Below are positions 44,138 through 52,920 of a stretch of 64,000 bases of DNA, in pieces. This DNA comes from a bacterium (GTDB taxonomy: Bacteria > Myxococcota_A > UBA9160 > SZUA-336). The stretch is from assembly GCA_024226335.1 (NCBI GenBank), contig JAAELY010000029.1, positions 1 through 64,000 on the forward strand. The letters run 5' to 3'. Below the pieces are notes generated by a model. It was not told the DNA's origin, did no database searches, and saw only the letters and a program-made list of their open reading frames with translations. Numbering within the stretch: the first letter of the stretch is position 1; each line of letters begins with the position of its first letter. A program made the position numbers and the translations under genes.

Positions 44138-46317
44138 GACCGAAGCCGCTTGGACTCGACAGCGAAGCGCTCTCGCGGTGCTTTCCCTTTCACTTCGCGA
44201 TTGATCGGAGCTTGAAGATTCTTCAGGTCGGCCCCTCCCTGGTGAAGGTCCGGTCTCGGTTCACTCCAGGTGCCGATCTGGCTGATCTTCTGTCGATCCA
44301 ATCCCCGAAACTGGAACTGGAATTCGAGAGCCTGGTCGCGCAACCGCGTTCTCCGTTCATGCTTGAACTTCGCGATCCCACCCTCTGTCTCCGCGGGCAA
44401 TTCCTGGAGATCGAAGCGGGAGAGGTGGCGCTCTTCGTCGGGTCTCCCTGGGCCCATTCCATGACCGAGCTGGCCGATACGGGTCTTATCCTGGGTGACT
44501 TTGCAGCTCACGACAGTACGATCGAGCACCTCTTTCGGCTGAACACACAGAATGCCGCCGTGGCTGACGCGAGGCGGATCCAGGAGAGATTCCAGACGGA
44601 AGCCGCCGAGCGTGCGCACCTCGAACGGGTAGGACGCGCGCTGGAAAACGATCTGGATGCTGCAGGTGACTTTCACCTACACGCTTCCCGCACCGGGCAG
44701 ATCCTGAATTTGCATGCGACTCCCACACTCCGCGCGCTCTCAAATTCTGAACTGGCCGGGAAGCGACAGGTAGGTGAAGTGCTGCCTGCACTCGGCGAGA
44801 TGCTCGACGAGATCTTCGAGAAGCTGGACGAGAACGAGCTACCCCATCCGTTTGAGCTCTCGGTCGCGCAAGCTGACCGGATGCTCACCCTCGACTGTCG
44901 CGCAGCCGCTACGTTGTCCGGAGGAGCTCTCATCGTCGGTCGCGACGTGAGCGATCGCCGCGAACTCGAAACCCGGCTTGCGCATAGCGTGCTACACGAT
45001 CCGCTCACGGGGCTGCCCAATCGATCGCTGCTCGCAGATCGGCTCGAGCATGCTCGAAGTGTCTGTCGCAGTGACAGGAACTCATCACTTCTGGGTCTAC
45101 TGTTCATCGATCTGAAAGAGTTCAAGGACATCAACGATGCCATGGGGCATGCGGTGGGAGATCAACTCCTGAAAGCCGTAGCGCGCAGGTTGTGCGAAAA
45201 CCTTCGTCCCAATGATACGGCTGCCCGTCTAGACGGGGACTGTTTTGCCGTTCTCCTGGACGAGATCGCTCATCCGAGTCAGGCCCTGGAGATTGCATTT
45301 CGTCTGCGGGAAGAGATTTCTCAGTCGATGAAACTGAGCGAAATCGAAGCTCATCTCGACTGCAGAATCGGAATTGCGGTCAATGACGGTCAGGCCAGTG
45401 TCGACAAACTCTTTGCCCAGGCGGGCATGGCCATGCATCGGACAAAGTCCGAAGGCGAGGATGATGTCGGCCTGTTTGAAGGGAGCATGCAAGAGCGGGC
45501 GAGTCACAGACTGGAGGTCAAGCGCGATCTGGCTCGAGCGCTCGAGGCGAATGAGATCGTCGTATTCTTCCAGCCGATCGTCGCAATCGATACGCTGCAA
45601 CTCGTAGGTGTGGAAGCTCTCGTACGCTGGCAGCATCCCGAACGAGGCCTGTTAGGTCCGTGGGCCTTCATCGATGTAGCCGAGGAGTCCGAACTGATTG
45701 TGCCTCTGGGTGCCCGCGTCATGGAACTCGCACTCGAACAGACGGCCGCCTGGCACCGACTGGGCGGACCGGTCAGCAAGTTGAAGATCTCTGTCAATCT
45801 CTCACCCAAGCAGCTTCTGCAAGACGATGTGCCCGCGACATTCCAGCGCTGCGTCGAACGCGCAGAAATCGATCCACAACGCGTGACGCTTGAAATTACG
45901 GAGAGTCACGCAGTCGCGGATCTGAAAGCAACGGTTGCAGTTCTCGATCGCTTGCGCGTATTGGGTGCCCGCATCGCGATGGATGACTTTGGTACGGGCT
46001 TCTCTTCGCTGAGCTATCTGGAACAGCTTCCGATTGATGTATTGAAAGTCGACAAGGCGTTCATCGACCGGCTCGGTTCCGGGAAGAATGCGCCTCTGGC
46101 GGAGTGGGTCATCTCCCTGGGCCAGACTCTCGGTATGGCCGTCGTTGCGGAGGGGATCGAAGAAGCGGACCAGTTGGAGATCCTTCGCGAACGCGGTTGC
46201 GAATTCGGTCAAGGCTATCTGTTCGCTCGTCCGCTCCCTGCGGCCGAACTGACCGCGCAGATCGTGTCCGCCGCAGGGCCGATGCCGGTCTACACCATCA
46301 AGACGGAAGAGGACTAG
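44125..46317 (+). CDS. HNOBA-PAS-GGDEF-EAL protein, likely c-di-GMP phosphodiesterase paired with H-NOX
   Basis: A 730-residue modular protein. Domain order: an HNOBA-type (H-NOX-associated) N-terminal domain, residues about 10-150 (CFPFHFAIDRSLKILQVGPS); a short helical linker; a PAS-like region about 175-285; a GGDEF-type domain from about 288 (VLHDPLTGLPNR) whose signature is degenerate, ARLDGDCFAVLL, so cyclase activity is doubtful; and an EAL domain from about 460 with an intact EALVRW, DDFGTGFSSLSYL, VDKAFID and EGIEEADQLE. It probably degrades c-di-GMP, with GTP binding to the degenerate domain perhaps regulating it. The start may be TTG 44125 or TTG 44134 (four-base overlap with the H-NOX stop). 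The adjacent H-NOX should report NO to it. Confidence 0.9.
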   Translation: MRVLRPKPLGLDSEALSRCFPFHFAIDRSLKILQVGPSLVKVRSRFTPGADLADLLSIQSPKLELEFESLVAQPRSPFMLELRDPTLCLRGQFLEIEAGEVALFVGSPWAHSMTELADTGLILGDFAAHDSTIEHLFRLNTQNAAVADARRIQERFQTEAAERAHLERVGRALENDLDAAGDFHLHASRTGQILNLHATPTLRALSNSELAGKRQVGEVLPALGEMLDEIFEKLDENELPHPFELSVAQADRMLTLDCRAAATLSGGALIVGRDVSDRRELETRLAHSVLHDPLTGLPNRSLLADRLEHARSVCRSDRNSSLLGLLFIDLKEFKDINDAMGHAVGDQLLKAVARRLCENLRPNDTAARLDGDCFAVLLDEIAHPSQALEIAFRLREEISQSMKLSEIEAHLDCRIGIAVNDGQASVDKLFAQAGMAMHRTKSEGEDDVGLFEGSMQERASHRLEVKRDLARALEANEIVVFFQPIVAIDTLQLVGVEALVRWQHPERGLLGPWAFIDVAEESELIVPLGARVMELALEQTAAWHRLGGPVSKLKISVNLSPKQLLQDDVPATFQRCVERAEIDPQRVTLEITESHAVADLKATVAVLDRLRVLGARIAMDDFGTGFSSLSYLEQLPIDVLKVDKAFIDRLGSGKNAPLAEWVISLGQTLGMAVVAEGIEEADQLEILRERGCEFGQGYLFARPLPAAELTAQIVSAAGPMPVYTIKTEED

Positions 46318-46362
46318 CCGGGACATCCACCGGTAGAGAAAGACACGAATTCGCTCCCTTTG

Positions 46363-47280
46363 TTACTTGTAGAGCGCCTCGACGTTTTCGATGTCTGGAC
46401 TGTGGCGGAAGCGACGATGTCCCCACATCCACTGTTCCGGATTCTGGCGGATCAGCGCTTCCATGCATTCATTGCAACGCGCCGTCACGTGTTCGATGTC
46501 CCGTTTGCGATCGCCGCTCAACTCAAACTCCAGTTCGGGTAGAGCCGTGGTTCTGTGTCGGTCCGGGCCATCCGGTAGCACGTAGAGCGGAATGATGGCC
46601 GCCTTGGCGCGCAGGCCGAGCGTGGCGATGCCTGCCGAAGTAGAACAGCGCACGCCAAAGAAGGGAACGAAGACACCGCGCGAGCGACGGGAATACTGGT
46701 CCAGGAGGACGCCCACGCCCTGGTTCTTGCGCAGCGCGCGCAGGATCTGCATCCCCGCCTTGTTGCGATCGATCAGTTGGGTTCCCGCGCGGGTTCGGGT
46801 GCGTTTGAGGCGCTCGTAGATGCGCTGGTTTGCCATCGGTCGACCTACGACCGCGGATCCGTGCTCGCGGAGCGCGATACTCGCCGCTTGCGTGCCGACC
46901 TCGAAAGCGCCCAGGTGCTGAGTCAAGAGGATCGCCCCTTTGCCCCGAGAGAGAGCGGCTTCCACGTGTTCCATGCCGACAAACCTGCAGTTCTGTTCGA
47001 CCTCGGCATCACTCCAGTATTCCGAGTGAACGAAGTCGACCATATTGCGTCCGAAATTCGCGTAACTCTCCCGGCCGATCGTCTCGCGCTCTGCTTCGCT
47101 GCGTTCGGGAAAGGCGATGCGAAGATTCGTGAGCGCCCAGCGCACGCGTTTACCGCGCTGGTCGAAATAGCGACGAGCCGCCGCGGCTGCGATCCGCTTG
47201 CCCGTCGAACGAGGAACCGAGCGCACGAGTCGAGACAACGCCAGGTAGCCGCCGTACTCCAGGCGGTCATCAATCTTCAC
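46363..47280 (-). CDS. Lysophospholipid acyltransferase family (LpxL/HtrB-like)
   Basis: A 305-residue protein of the LPLAT/LpxL family. The acyltransferase HX4E motif is TQHLGAFEVG; a later block is LLDQYSRRSRGVFVPFFGVR and the C-terminus is EQWMWGHRRFR, which is a typical end of Lpx acyltransferases. It would add a secondary acyl chain to lipid A or an analogous lipid, at the inner membrane; an N-terminal helix is not strongly hydrophobic, so the anchoring is uncertain. The downstream gene on the other strand (47444) is divergent with 163 bp between. Confidence 0.88.
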   Translation of the reverse strand: MKIDDRLEYGGYLALSRLVRSVPRSTGKRIAAAAARRYFDQRGKRVRWALTNLRIAFPERSEAERETIGRESYANFGRNMVDFVHSEYWSDAEVEQNCRFVGMEHVEAALSRGKGAILLTQHLGAFEVGTQAASIALREHGSAVVGRPMANQRIYERLKRTRTRAGTQLIDRNKAGMQILRALRKNQGVGVLLDQYSRRSRGVFVPFFGVRCSTSAGIATLGLRAKAAIIPLYVLPDGPDRHRTTALPELEFELSGDRKRDIEHVTARCNECMEALIRQNPEQWMWGHRRFRHSPDIENVEALYK

Positions 47281-47443
47281 GTGTTCTCCCCCAACGCCCG
47301 GTTCCGGAACCGTCGCGAGATGATAGCGCCCAGAATCGACTCGGGAGACGTTGGCCTCCGCGGGTCGAGTGCAGAACGCAGTCTGTTTCGGTTCTGACAG
47401 TACCGGTGGTTTCGGCGATACTACAGAACACTGGAGGCTCCTA

Positions 47444-47866
47444 ATGATGGAAAAGACGCTGGAACTGTGGCATCAGGCCGTCCGCGGACAACTCGCGGGT
47501 GGGCTGGATGAGATTCTTCACGAAGACGTGGTGTTCTATTCGCCGATCGTCTTCACTCCCCAGAAGGGCCGTGAGGTCACGAAACTCTACCTGAGCGCCG
47601 CCGGTGTGACGCTTGGAGGCGGCGAGAGCAGTGGCTCCGGGTCCGGCGGTGCGTTTCGATACACCAAAGAGGTGGTTCTGGGCAACCACGCTGTGCTCGA
47701 GTTCGAAACCGAGATGGACGGCAAGTACGTCAACGGAGTCGACATCATTACGTGCAACGACGACGGCAAGATCGTCGAGTTCAAGGTCATGATCCGACCC
47801 CTGCAAGCCATCAATCTGGTGCATCAGCAGATGGCGCGAATGCTCGAAAAGCTCGGAAAGAACTGA
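47444..47866 (+). CDS. SnoaL-like/NTF2-fold protein
   Basis: A 140-residue protein. It has LELWHQAVRGQLAGGLDEIL and HEDVVFYSPIVFTPQ at the N-terminus and VNGVDIITCNDDGKIVEFKV at the C-terminus, the pattern of SnoaL-like NTF2 polyketide-cyclase folds. These may be enzymes or ligand-binding proteins. GGAGG lies about 6 bases before ATG 47444; the longer frame from 47351 lacks it. It precedes the saccharopine-dehydrogenase-like gene by 36 bp, same strand. A second NTF2-like gene is at 51566. Confidence 0.8.
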   Translation: MMEKTLELWHQAVRGQLAGGLDEILHEDVVFYSPIVFTPQKGREVTKLYLSAAGVTLGGGESSGSGSGGAFRYTKEVVLGNHAVLEFETEMDGKYVNGVDIITCNDDGKIVEFKVMIRPLQAINLVHQQMARMLEKLGKN

Positions 47867-47902
47867 AACAACAGCGCGGCAACGCGAAGAAATGGGGTTC
47901 CG

Positions 47903-49138
47903 GTGACATCAGTGGATCGCGAGCTCGATCTCATCGTCTGGGGAGCGAGCGGGTTCACAGGAAGGCTGGTCGCCGAATACCTTCTCGAGCGTTATGGCGC
48001 ATCGGGAGACCTGCGCTGGGCGCTGGCCGGACGCAACCGCGCCAAGATCGAAGCCGTGCGCCGGGAGCTGGGTGAGCCGGCGGCGAAACTCGAGATCCTG
48101 CTGGCCGATGGCGACGATACTCCGAGCCTCGAAAGGCTGGTGAACAGAACCCGCGTCGTGTGCACGACGGTGGGGCCCTATGCGATGTACGGATCCAAGC
48201 TCCTGGCGGCCTGCGCGTGCGCGGGGACCGACTACTGCGACCTGGCGGGAGAAGCCCATTGGATGCGTCGAATGCTCGACGCGCACCTCGATGAGGCGGC
48301 CGCCAGCGGCGCGCGTATCGTTCACAGCTGCGGCTTCGATTGCATTCCCTCGGATCTGGGCGTGTTCTTGATGCAACGCGAGATGCGCAGTCGTCACGAT
48401 GTGCCCTGTGCGCGCATCAAATTCCGCGTCAAGGGATTCAGCGGTGCGGCGAGCGGAGGCACGATCGCCAGCATGACGAATATGATGGATGAGGCCGAGA
48501 GCGATCCGGAAGTGAACCGCGTCATGAACGATCCGTACGCGCTCAACCCCAAGGACCGGCGTTCCGGTCCCGATGGGCAGGAGCGCGTGATGCCCGCATA
48601 CGATCTGGATTTTGCGGAATGGACCGCCCCATTCATGATGGCCGCCATCAATACCAAGATCGTGCGTCGCTCCAACGCTTTGCTCGACTACGCCTACGGT
48701 CCGGAGTTTCGCTACGACGAGGCCATGCTCATGGGATCAGGCCCCATCGGCCTGGCGAAGGCAGCGGGAATTTCGGCAAGCATGGGCGCGATTCTGGCCG
48801 CTGCGTCTCTCGGTCCGCTGCGCCGTGCATTCTCTTCTCGTTTGCCCGCACCTGGCGATGGGCCGACGCGGGAGCAGCGCGAAGCGGGCTATTTCGACAT
48901 TCGGTTGCTAGGCGAACACCCCGACACGCCTGCGAAAAATCTCCGCGCACGCGTCACGGGAGATCGAGACCCGGGCTACGGGTCTACGGCCAGGATGCTG
49001 GCTGAAAGTGCTGTGTGCCTGGCGAAGGATCCGCGCACCGTTGGTGGAGGAATCTGGACGCCGGCCGCGGCCATGGGCGATCCCTTGCTCGAGCGACTTC
49101 AGCAGAACGCGGGACTCAGCTTTACGATCGAGGCGTGA
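47903..49138 (+). CDS. Saccharopine dehydrogenase-like oxidoreductase (trans-enoyl reductase type)
   Basis: A 411-residue protein starting at GTG 47903. The NAD(P) fold begins LDLIVWGASGFTGRLVAEYL; then the family pattern TVGPYAMYGSKLLAACACAG and YCDLAGEAHWMRRMLDAH, and the second half ends in a WTPAAAMGDPLLERL segment as in the mycobacterial trans-acting enoyl reductase group. These reduce double bonds or form amine products; the substrate here is unknown. Its last 17 bases overlap the PabC-like gene on the other strand. It follows the SnoaL gene closely. Confidence 0.88.
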   Translation: MTSVDRELDLIVWGASGFTGRLVAEYLLERYGASGDLRWALAGRNRAKIEAVRRELGEPAAKLEILLADGDDTPSLERLVNRTRVVCTTVGPYAMYGSKLLAACACAGTDYCDLAGEAHWMRRMLDAHLDEAAASGARIVHSCGFDCIPSDLGVFLMQREMRSRHDVPCARIKFRVKGFSGAASGGTIASMTNMMDEAESDPEVNRVMNDPYALNPKDRRSGPDGQERVMPAYDLDFAEWTAPFMMAAINTKIVRRSNALLDYAYGPEFRYDEAMLMGSGPIGLAKAAGISASMGAILAAASLGPLRRAFSSRLPAPGDGPTREQREAGYFDIRLLGEHPDTPAKNLRARVTGDRDPGYGSTARMLAESAVCLAKDPRTVGGGIWTPAAAMGDPLLERLQQNAGLSFTIEA

Positions 49139-49763
49139 GTTCGGTGATCAGGTGTGCGTCGCACCAGCGTCGCACGGAGTTGATCGCGAATAGGCGCGTC
49201 GCCCGGGCGAGAGCAGCGATGGGGAGCACCGCTTCTTCGATCTCGCCCCTGGCCAGCAGGTGCGCGCGGTAGGTCCCGGGCAAGAGGCCCGACGAGGCCG
49301 CCGGAGTGAGGCGCCGGGAATCGATTTCCAGCACGATGTTCGCCGCACAGCATTCGGTGAGTTCCCGTCGTTGGTTCCAGAGCAGCACGTCACCCGCCTC
49401 GGGATGGGAAGCCAGGGCCCGCTGGTAGGTCTCGCGCCTCGAAGTCTTGTGCTGTAGGAAGACATCGTCGCTGGCCACTGGCCGATCGCCGAGCGCGAGC
49501 AACACGGGCGAACTGGGCTTCGGAGTCTGGTGTTCCAGCCAGATCGATCCATCGCGCGAGAGTTCCAGGCGAACTTTTCGCGCTTCGTCGGGCAATTCTG
49601 TGGCCAGTGCTTCGAGCCTCGACCGGGCCTCTCCGGCGTCAAAAGCGAAGCCAAAATTCGCCGCCGCCCGGGCCATCCGGGCCAGGTGAAGATCCAGCAG
49701 GAGGTAGCCGCGCGGGGGCTCCCAGAGCAGGGCCTCGTAGATTTCGAAGCGATCGAAATTCAT
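49122..49763 (-). CDS. Aminotransferase class IV, PabC-like (aminodeoxychorismate lyase-like)
   Basis: A 213-residue PLP fold-type IV protein. It has EALLWEPPRGYLLLDLHLAR at the N-terminus, HKTSRRETYQRAL with the likely PLP lysine and LLWNQRRELTECCAANIVLE, and PAASSGLLPGTYRAHLLAR near the end. This is the sequence style of the PabC half of PabB-PabC fusions (aminodeoxychorismate lyase, p-aminobenzoate for folate). ATG 49763 is used because the frame upstream (to 49820) lacks similarity. It stands alone: no PabB or PabA partner is beside it. The start is 233 bp from the PEP-CTERM gene in the opposite direction. Confidence 0.85.
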   Translation of the reverse strand: MNFDRFEIYEALLWEPPRGYLLLDLHLARMARAAANFGFAFDAGEARSRLEALATELPDEARKVRLELSRDGSIWLEHQTPKPSSPVLLALGDRPVASDDVFLQHKTSRRETYQRALASHPEAGDVLLWNQRRELTECCAANIVLEIDSRRLTPAASSGLLPGTYRAHLLARGEIEEAVLPIAALARATRLFAINSVRRWCDAHLITELTPRS

Positions 49764-49915
49764 CCTGGGACGAATAGCACAGCTCCAGACCGTTGTATCT
49801 CTACCCGCTGATGACTGCATTAGGTTTGCAAGTTATTGAAATAGCTCGCGAAATCGGATTCAACGGGCGGAATGCGGGGGGCGCTCGTCGAGCACCGGCA
49901 GAACGGGGATTTTTT

Positions 49916-49948
49916 GCAACGAATACGGGGGTTTTCCCCTGTAGTTGC
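49916..49948 (+). promoter_or_regulatory. Leader hairpin before a PEP-CTERM gene
   Basis: GCAAC (49916-49920) pairs with GTTGC (49944-49948), and an inner GGGG/CCCC stem with a TTTT loop forms inside, 48 bases before the ATG at 49997. The AT-rich stretch upstream (49810-49860) is a plausible promoter region. The hairpin could affect expression, but nothing else marks it. Confidence 0.3.
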
Positions 49949-49996
49949 GTCGGGCTGACAGGGTATGGTCCGGTTCTCTTGGAGGGAGACAGGGAA

Positions 49997-50683
49997 ATGG
50001 CACGAATTCTGATAATGACTCTCGGGCTTTTCGGAATGCTGTCTGTGGCACTTCCGGCATCCGCGGCGCCGACGACCTACAACTTCACCTCAGGTGATGC
50101 GACGATCACGGCCGACACGACACCCGGTGGTGTATCGGTTCTGGCGTCCGCCTCGTATCCACTCGACGGAATCTTCGTCGAGTTCGACGATGCGCTACCG
50201 GCGCTGACCGATTTCGCGATTTCGGTTGCGCCCACGGGCGTTATCGCGATGGCCAATCCGTACGGCGGCTACGATCAGCTCGAAATCGTCTCCGCGATCC
50301 TGACGCCCGGGGTTGGATACACGAACTTTTTCGTCGCCGGCGGTCCGACGTCATACTCGTTCGCCGTCGGTCCGGTGGAGGTCAACGCGGTCTATAACGT
50401 CACGGATTCGACCCTGACCAACCCTCCCCAACTCGGCGTTCCGCTCACGTTTTCCAATAGCTCCATCAGCGGCACGATCGACATCAGCCTGATGCAGCTG
50501 GAACTTTCCGGCCTGACCCTCGGCGTTCTGAGTGGCGCAGCATTCGGCGAAGCTGATGACCTGGTCATCAAGGCAGACATCACGCTCGAGGGAACGGCCG
50601 TTCCCGAACCTGGTCTGGGTGTTCTGCTCGGAATGGCCATTGGAACCTTCATCGCCGTTGCCCGACGGTCGAATCGAGGCTAA
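49997..50683 (+). CDS. PEP-CTERM sorted secreted protein
   Basis: A 228-residue protein. The signal peptide is MARILIMTLGLFGMLSVALP then ASAA. The C-terminus is TAVPEPGLGVLLGMAIGTFI followed by AVARRSNRG, the VPEP motif, hydrophobic helix and basic tail of exosortase (EpsH) substrates. The body is beta-rich (YPLDGIFVEFDDALPALTDF and similar). ATG 49997 follows GGAGGGAGACAGGGAA. It is exported and then processed at the PEP motif to a cell-surface or extracellular matrix location. Exosortase itself is not in the window. Confidence 0.9.
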   Translation: MARILIMTLGLFGMLSVALPASAAPTTYNFTSGDATITADTTPGGVSVLASASYPLDGIFVEFDDALPALTDFAISVAPTGVIAMANPYGGYDQLEIVSAILTPGVGYTNFFVAGGPTSYSFAVGPVEVNAVYNVTDSTLTNPPQLGVPLTFSNSSISGTIDISLMQLELSGLTLGVLSGAAFGEADDLVIKADITLEGTAVPEPGLGVLLGMAIGTFIAVARRSNRG

Positions 50684-50724
50684 ACCTCCACATTCTAAGC
50701 GCCGCCTCCCCTCCAGGAGATCCC

Positions 50725-51459
50725 CTTTTTCGAAAGAAGACATTCAGCACAGCCCGTAGAATCGTCCGCGATGCGCTTTCGGTCGTCGCGGTTCTGAGCC
50801 TGTTTTTCGGCATCAGCGGATCTGCCAGCGCAGCCACAACCGTCGCCGTCATCGGCGGAGCCGGTCTCGATCTGGCTCATGCTTGCGTGAGTCCCGCTGG
50901 TGGTGTCTGCACCGCCGGCTCCAGTGCGTTCACGGGCACCGGTGCGGTCGTGACGCTGGGCCAGGTCACCTTCAGCCCTGATCCCGGCACTGTCGGTATG
51001 GGAACCGCCGACGTGCAACTCTCGCTACAGGTGCCGCTGGTACAAGCTGGTAGTGGCGGTGGAGTCTCCAATGTCATGTTCATCGGCATGACCTACGAGG
51101 TCACCGGCCAGACGGTTTTCGCAAACAACGCGGGCGGCGGTTACACGAATTACATCGGGCTGGGAACGACGGCAGGCACGATCAACGGTCAGTATATGCA
51201 GGACGCCAATCCCGCGATTGCGATCAACAACCTGCCGGGCCAGCTCACCGCGCTCAATTGTCTCGTCGATATCAACGGTGCGGGGGCCTGCGGATTCACT
51301 TTCGGACCGACTGACTTCACCTTGGCTGTTGGTTCCGAGACCTACGACTTCCAGCACACGTTCAACGTGCTCGTTCCTGAACCCGCCACTGCGAGCTTGC
51401 TCGGCGTGGGCCTGCTGGCATCGATCATCGCTGCCTCGCGGCGACGCCACAGCCTCTAG
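50725..51459 (+). CDS. PEP-CTERM sorted protein with no canonical start codon in its signal-peptide frame
   Basis: A PEP-CTERM protein with VLVPEPATASLLGVGLLASI and basic tail ASRRRHSL at the C-terminus. The first canonical start in frame is GTG 50887, which would omit the signal sequence. The frame is open upstream without ATG, GTG or TTG; there it encodes RKKTFSTARRIVRDALSVV then VLSLFFGISGSASA, a good signal peptide with a basic n-region. An AGGAGA site at 50715-50720 precedes CTT at 50725 and TTT. I list the frame from 50725 as the likely coding start, which would need a rare start codon or a mutated one. It lies 41 bp after the previous PEP-CTERM gene. Confidence 0.55.
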   Translation, partial: LFRKKTFSTARRIVRDALSVVAVLSLFFGISGSASAATTVAVIGGAGLDLAHACVSPAGGVCTAGSSAFTGTGAVVTLGQVTFSPDPGTVGMGTADVQLSLQVPLVQAGSGGGVSNVMFIGMTYEVTGQTVFANNAGGGYTNYIGLGTTAGTINGQYMQDANPAIAINNLPGQLTALNCLVDINGAGACGFTFGPTDFTLAVGSETYDFQHTFNVLVPEPATASLLGVGLLASIIAASRRRHSL

Positions 51460-51565
51460 AACGGCGAGACCGCTGCGGGACGGCAGCTTGTCGTTCTTGC
51501 CGGGTGTTGCATCTCCGGAAAGCGTCGTTTCTGCCCGTACATCGCTGTCCTGATATCCTGTCCCC

Positions 51566-52003
51566 ATGGAAGATATCGAACGACTGCTGATCGAGCGTGA
51601 GTGCGAACGACTGGTGACCGCGTATTGCCATTACGTGGACCATGGCGAAGCCGCCCGAATCGCCGAGTTGTTCACCGAGGACGGTGTCTGGGCGAGTCCC
51701 CAGGTCACCATGAAAGGCCGCGCGGAACTGGAACAAGGTTTCCAGGCGCGACAGGACAATGCGGCGCGCATGTCGCGTCACATCTGTCACAATTTTCTGT
51801 GCGACGTCCAGGATGCGAACCGCGCCGAGGGTGTGGTCTACCTGACGTTGTACCGTCATGACGGCGATCCCGAACGCGCGATTTCTCCGCTCGAGGGGCC
51901 CGAGATGGTGGGTGAGTATCGCGATCGCTTCGAGCGAACCCCGGAAGGCTGGCGGATCGCCGAACGCCGTACCGTCGTCAGCTTCTTTCGAGGTGCGAAG
52001 TGA
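51566..52003 (+). CDS. SnoaL-like NTF2-fold protein
   Basis: A 145-residue protein: ERECERLVTAYCHYVDHGEA, RIAELFTEDGVWASPQVTMK, the usual SnoaL_4 pattern, and FERTPEGWRIAERRTVVSFF at the end. Enzymes of this group include dehydratases and ring cyclases, but others only bind ligands. ATG 51566 has CTGTCCCC before it and no clear ribosome-binding site. Its stop overlaps the start of the SDR gene (GTGA), suggesting joint translation. The substrate may be common to the two. Confidence 0.85.
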   Translation: MEDIERLLIERECERLVTAYCHYVDHGEAARIAELFTEDGVWASPQVTMKGRAELEQGFQARQDNAARMSRHICHNFLCDVQDANRAEGVVYLTLYRHDGDPERAISPLEGPEMVGEYRDRFERTPEGWRIAERRTVVSFFRGAK

Positions 52004-52800
52004 GCGAGATTGCACAACGCCACAAGGGGCGTCGGGCGCTGGTCACTGGAGGCGGAAGCGGTATCGGACGCGCTGCCGCTCTGCGCCTGGCCGCCGAGGG
52101 TGCCTCGGTCGCGGTGTGTGACAAACGGGGAGAGACCGCGAAGGTCGTCGCTGCGGAGATCGCTGCGGCCGGTGGCAAGGCGCTGGGCATCGAGTGCGAT
52201 GTAACTGTCGAACATCAGGTCGAAGACGCCGTGCGGCAGACCGTCGAAGCCTTCGGGGGTATCGATTCGCTGTTTGCCAACGCCGGAACCGCCGGTGCGG
52301 GCTGGATTCACGAAACCGAACTGGCCGACTGGGAGTTCGTGCTGCGGATCAATCTTACGGGCGTGTTCCTGGCGGCGAAGCACGTGATTCCGCACTTGCT
52401 CGAAGCGGGTGGGGGAAGCGTCGTCACGACGGCTTCGATTGCGGCTCATGTGATTGGCGCCGGGGGATCAGCAGCCAGTTATGCCGCATCCAAGGGGGGA
52501 GTCCTGCAGCTTACCCGTCAGATTGCGGTGGACTACGGTCCGCAGGGGATTCGCGCCAATTGCCTTTGCCCGGGAGCCGTGAAGACCGGACTCGGAGCGA
52601 ACGTGATCGAGGATCGCGAGCAACAGTCGACGCCGCTTCCCGAAGGCGGTCGTCTACCGCGCGGAATGCCGCGGCCGCCTCTGGCGCGAGTTTCGGAACC
52701 GGAAGAACAGGCCGCGGTGGTCGCCTTCCTGCTCTCGGATGAAGCTTCGTTCATGACGGGCAGTGCCGTGATGGTCGACGGCGGCTACACCGCGATCTGA
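52000..52800 (+). CDS. Short-chain dehydrogenase/reductase (SDR)
   Basis: A 266-residue classical SDR starting at GTG 52000. TGxxxGIG appears as ALVTGGGSGIGRAAALRLAA, the NAG motif as LFANAGTAGAG, the catalytic Tyr and Lys in SAASYAASKGGVLQLTRQIA, and the C-terminus FMTGSAVMVDGGYTAI. It reduces or oxidises a hydroxyl/keto group with NAD(P)(H). The stop/start overlap with the SnoaL-like gene suggests an operon, perhaps for one small-molecule pathway. No substrate can be named. Confidence 0.92.
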   Translation: MSEIAQRHKGRRALVTGGGSGIGRAAALRLAAEGASVAVCDKRGETAKVVAAEIAAAGGKALGIECDVTVEHQVEDAVRQTVEAFGGIDSLFANAGTAGAGWIHETELADWEFVLRINLTGVFLAAKHVIPHLLEAGGGSVVTTASIAAHVIGAGGSAASYAASKGGVLQLTRQIAVDYGPQGIRANCLCPGAVKTGLGANVIEDREQQSTPLPEGGRLPRGMPRPPLARVSEPEEQAAVVAFLLSDEASFMTGSAVMVDGGYTAI

Positions 52801-52920
52801 GCTAGACGAGCAAATACGACATCGATCCCGACTTTGCCACGCTTCTTCCGTTACTCCCGACGGCCATTGATCTGTCGACGCTCGACAGAGTTCGCGGGAT
52901 TCCCTAGCGGGTCGGGGCTA

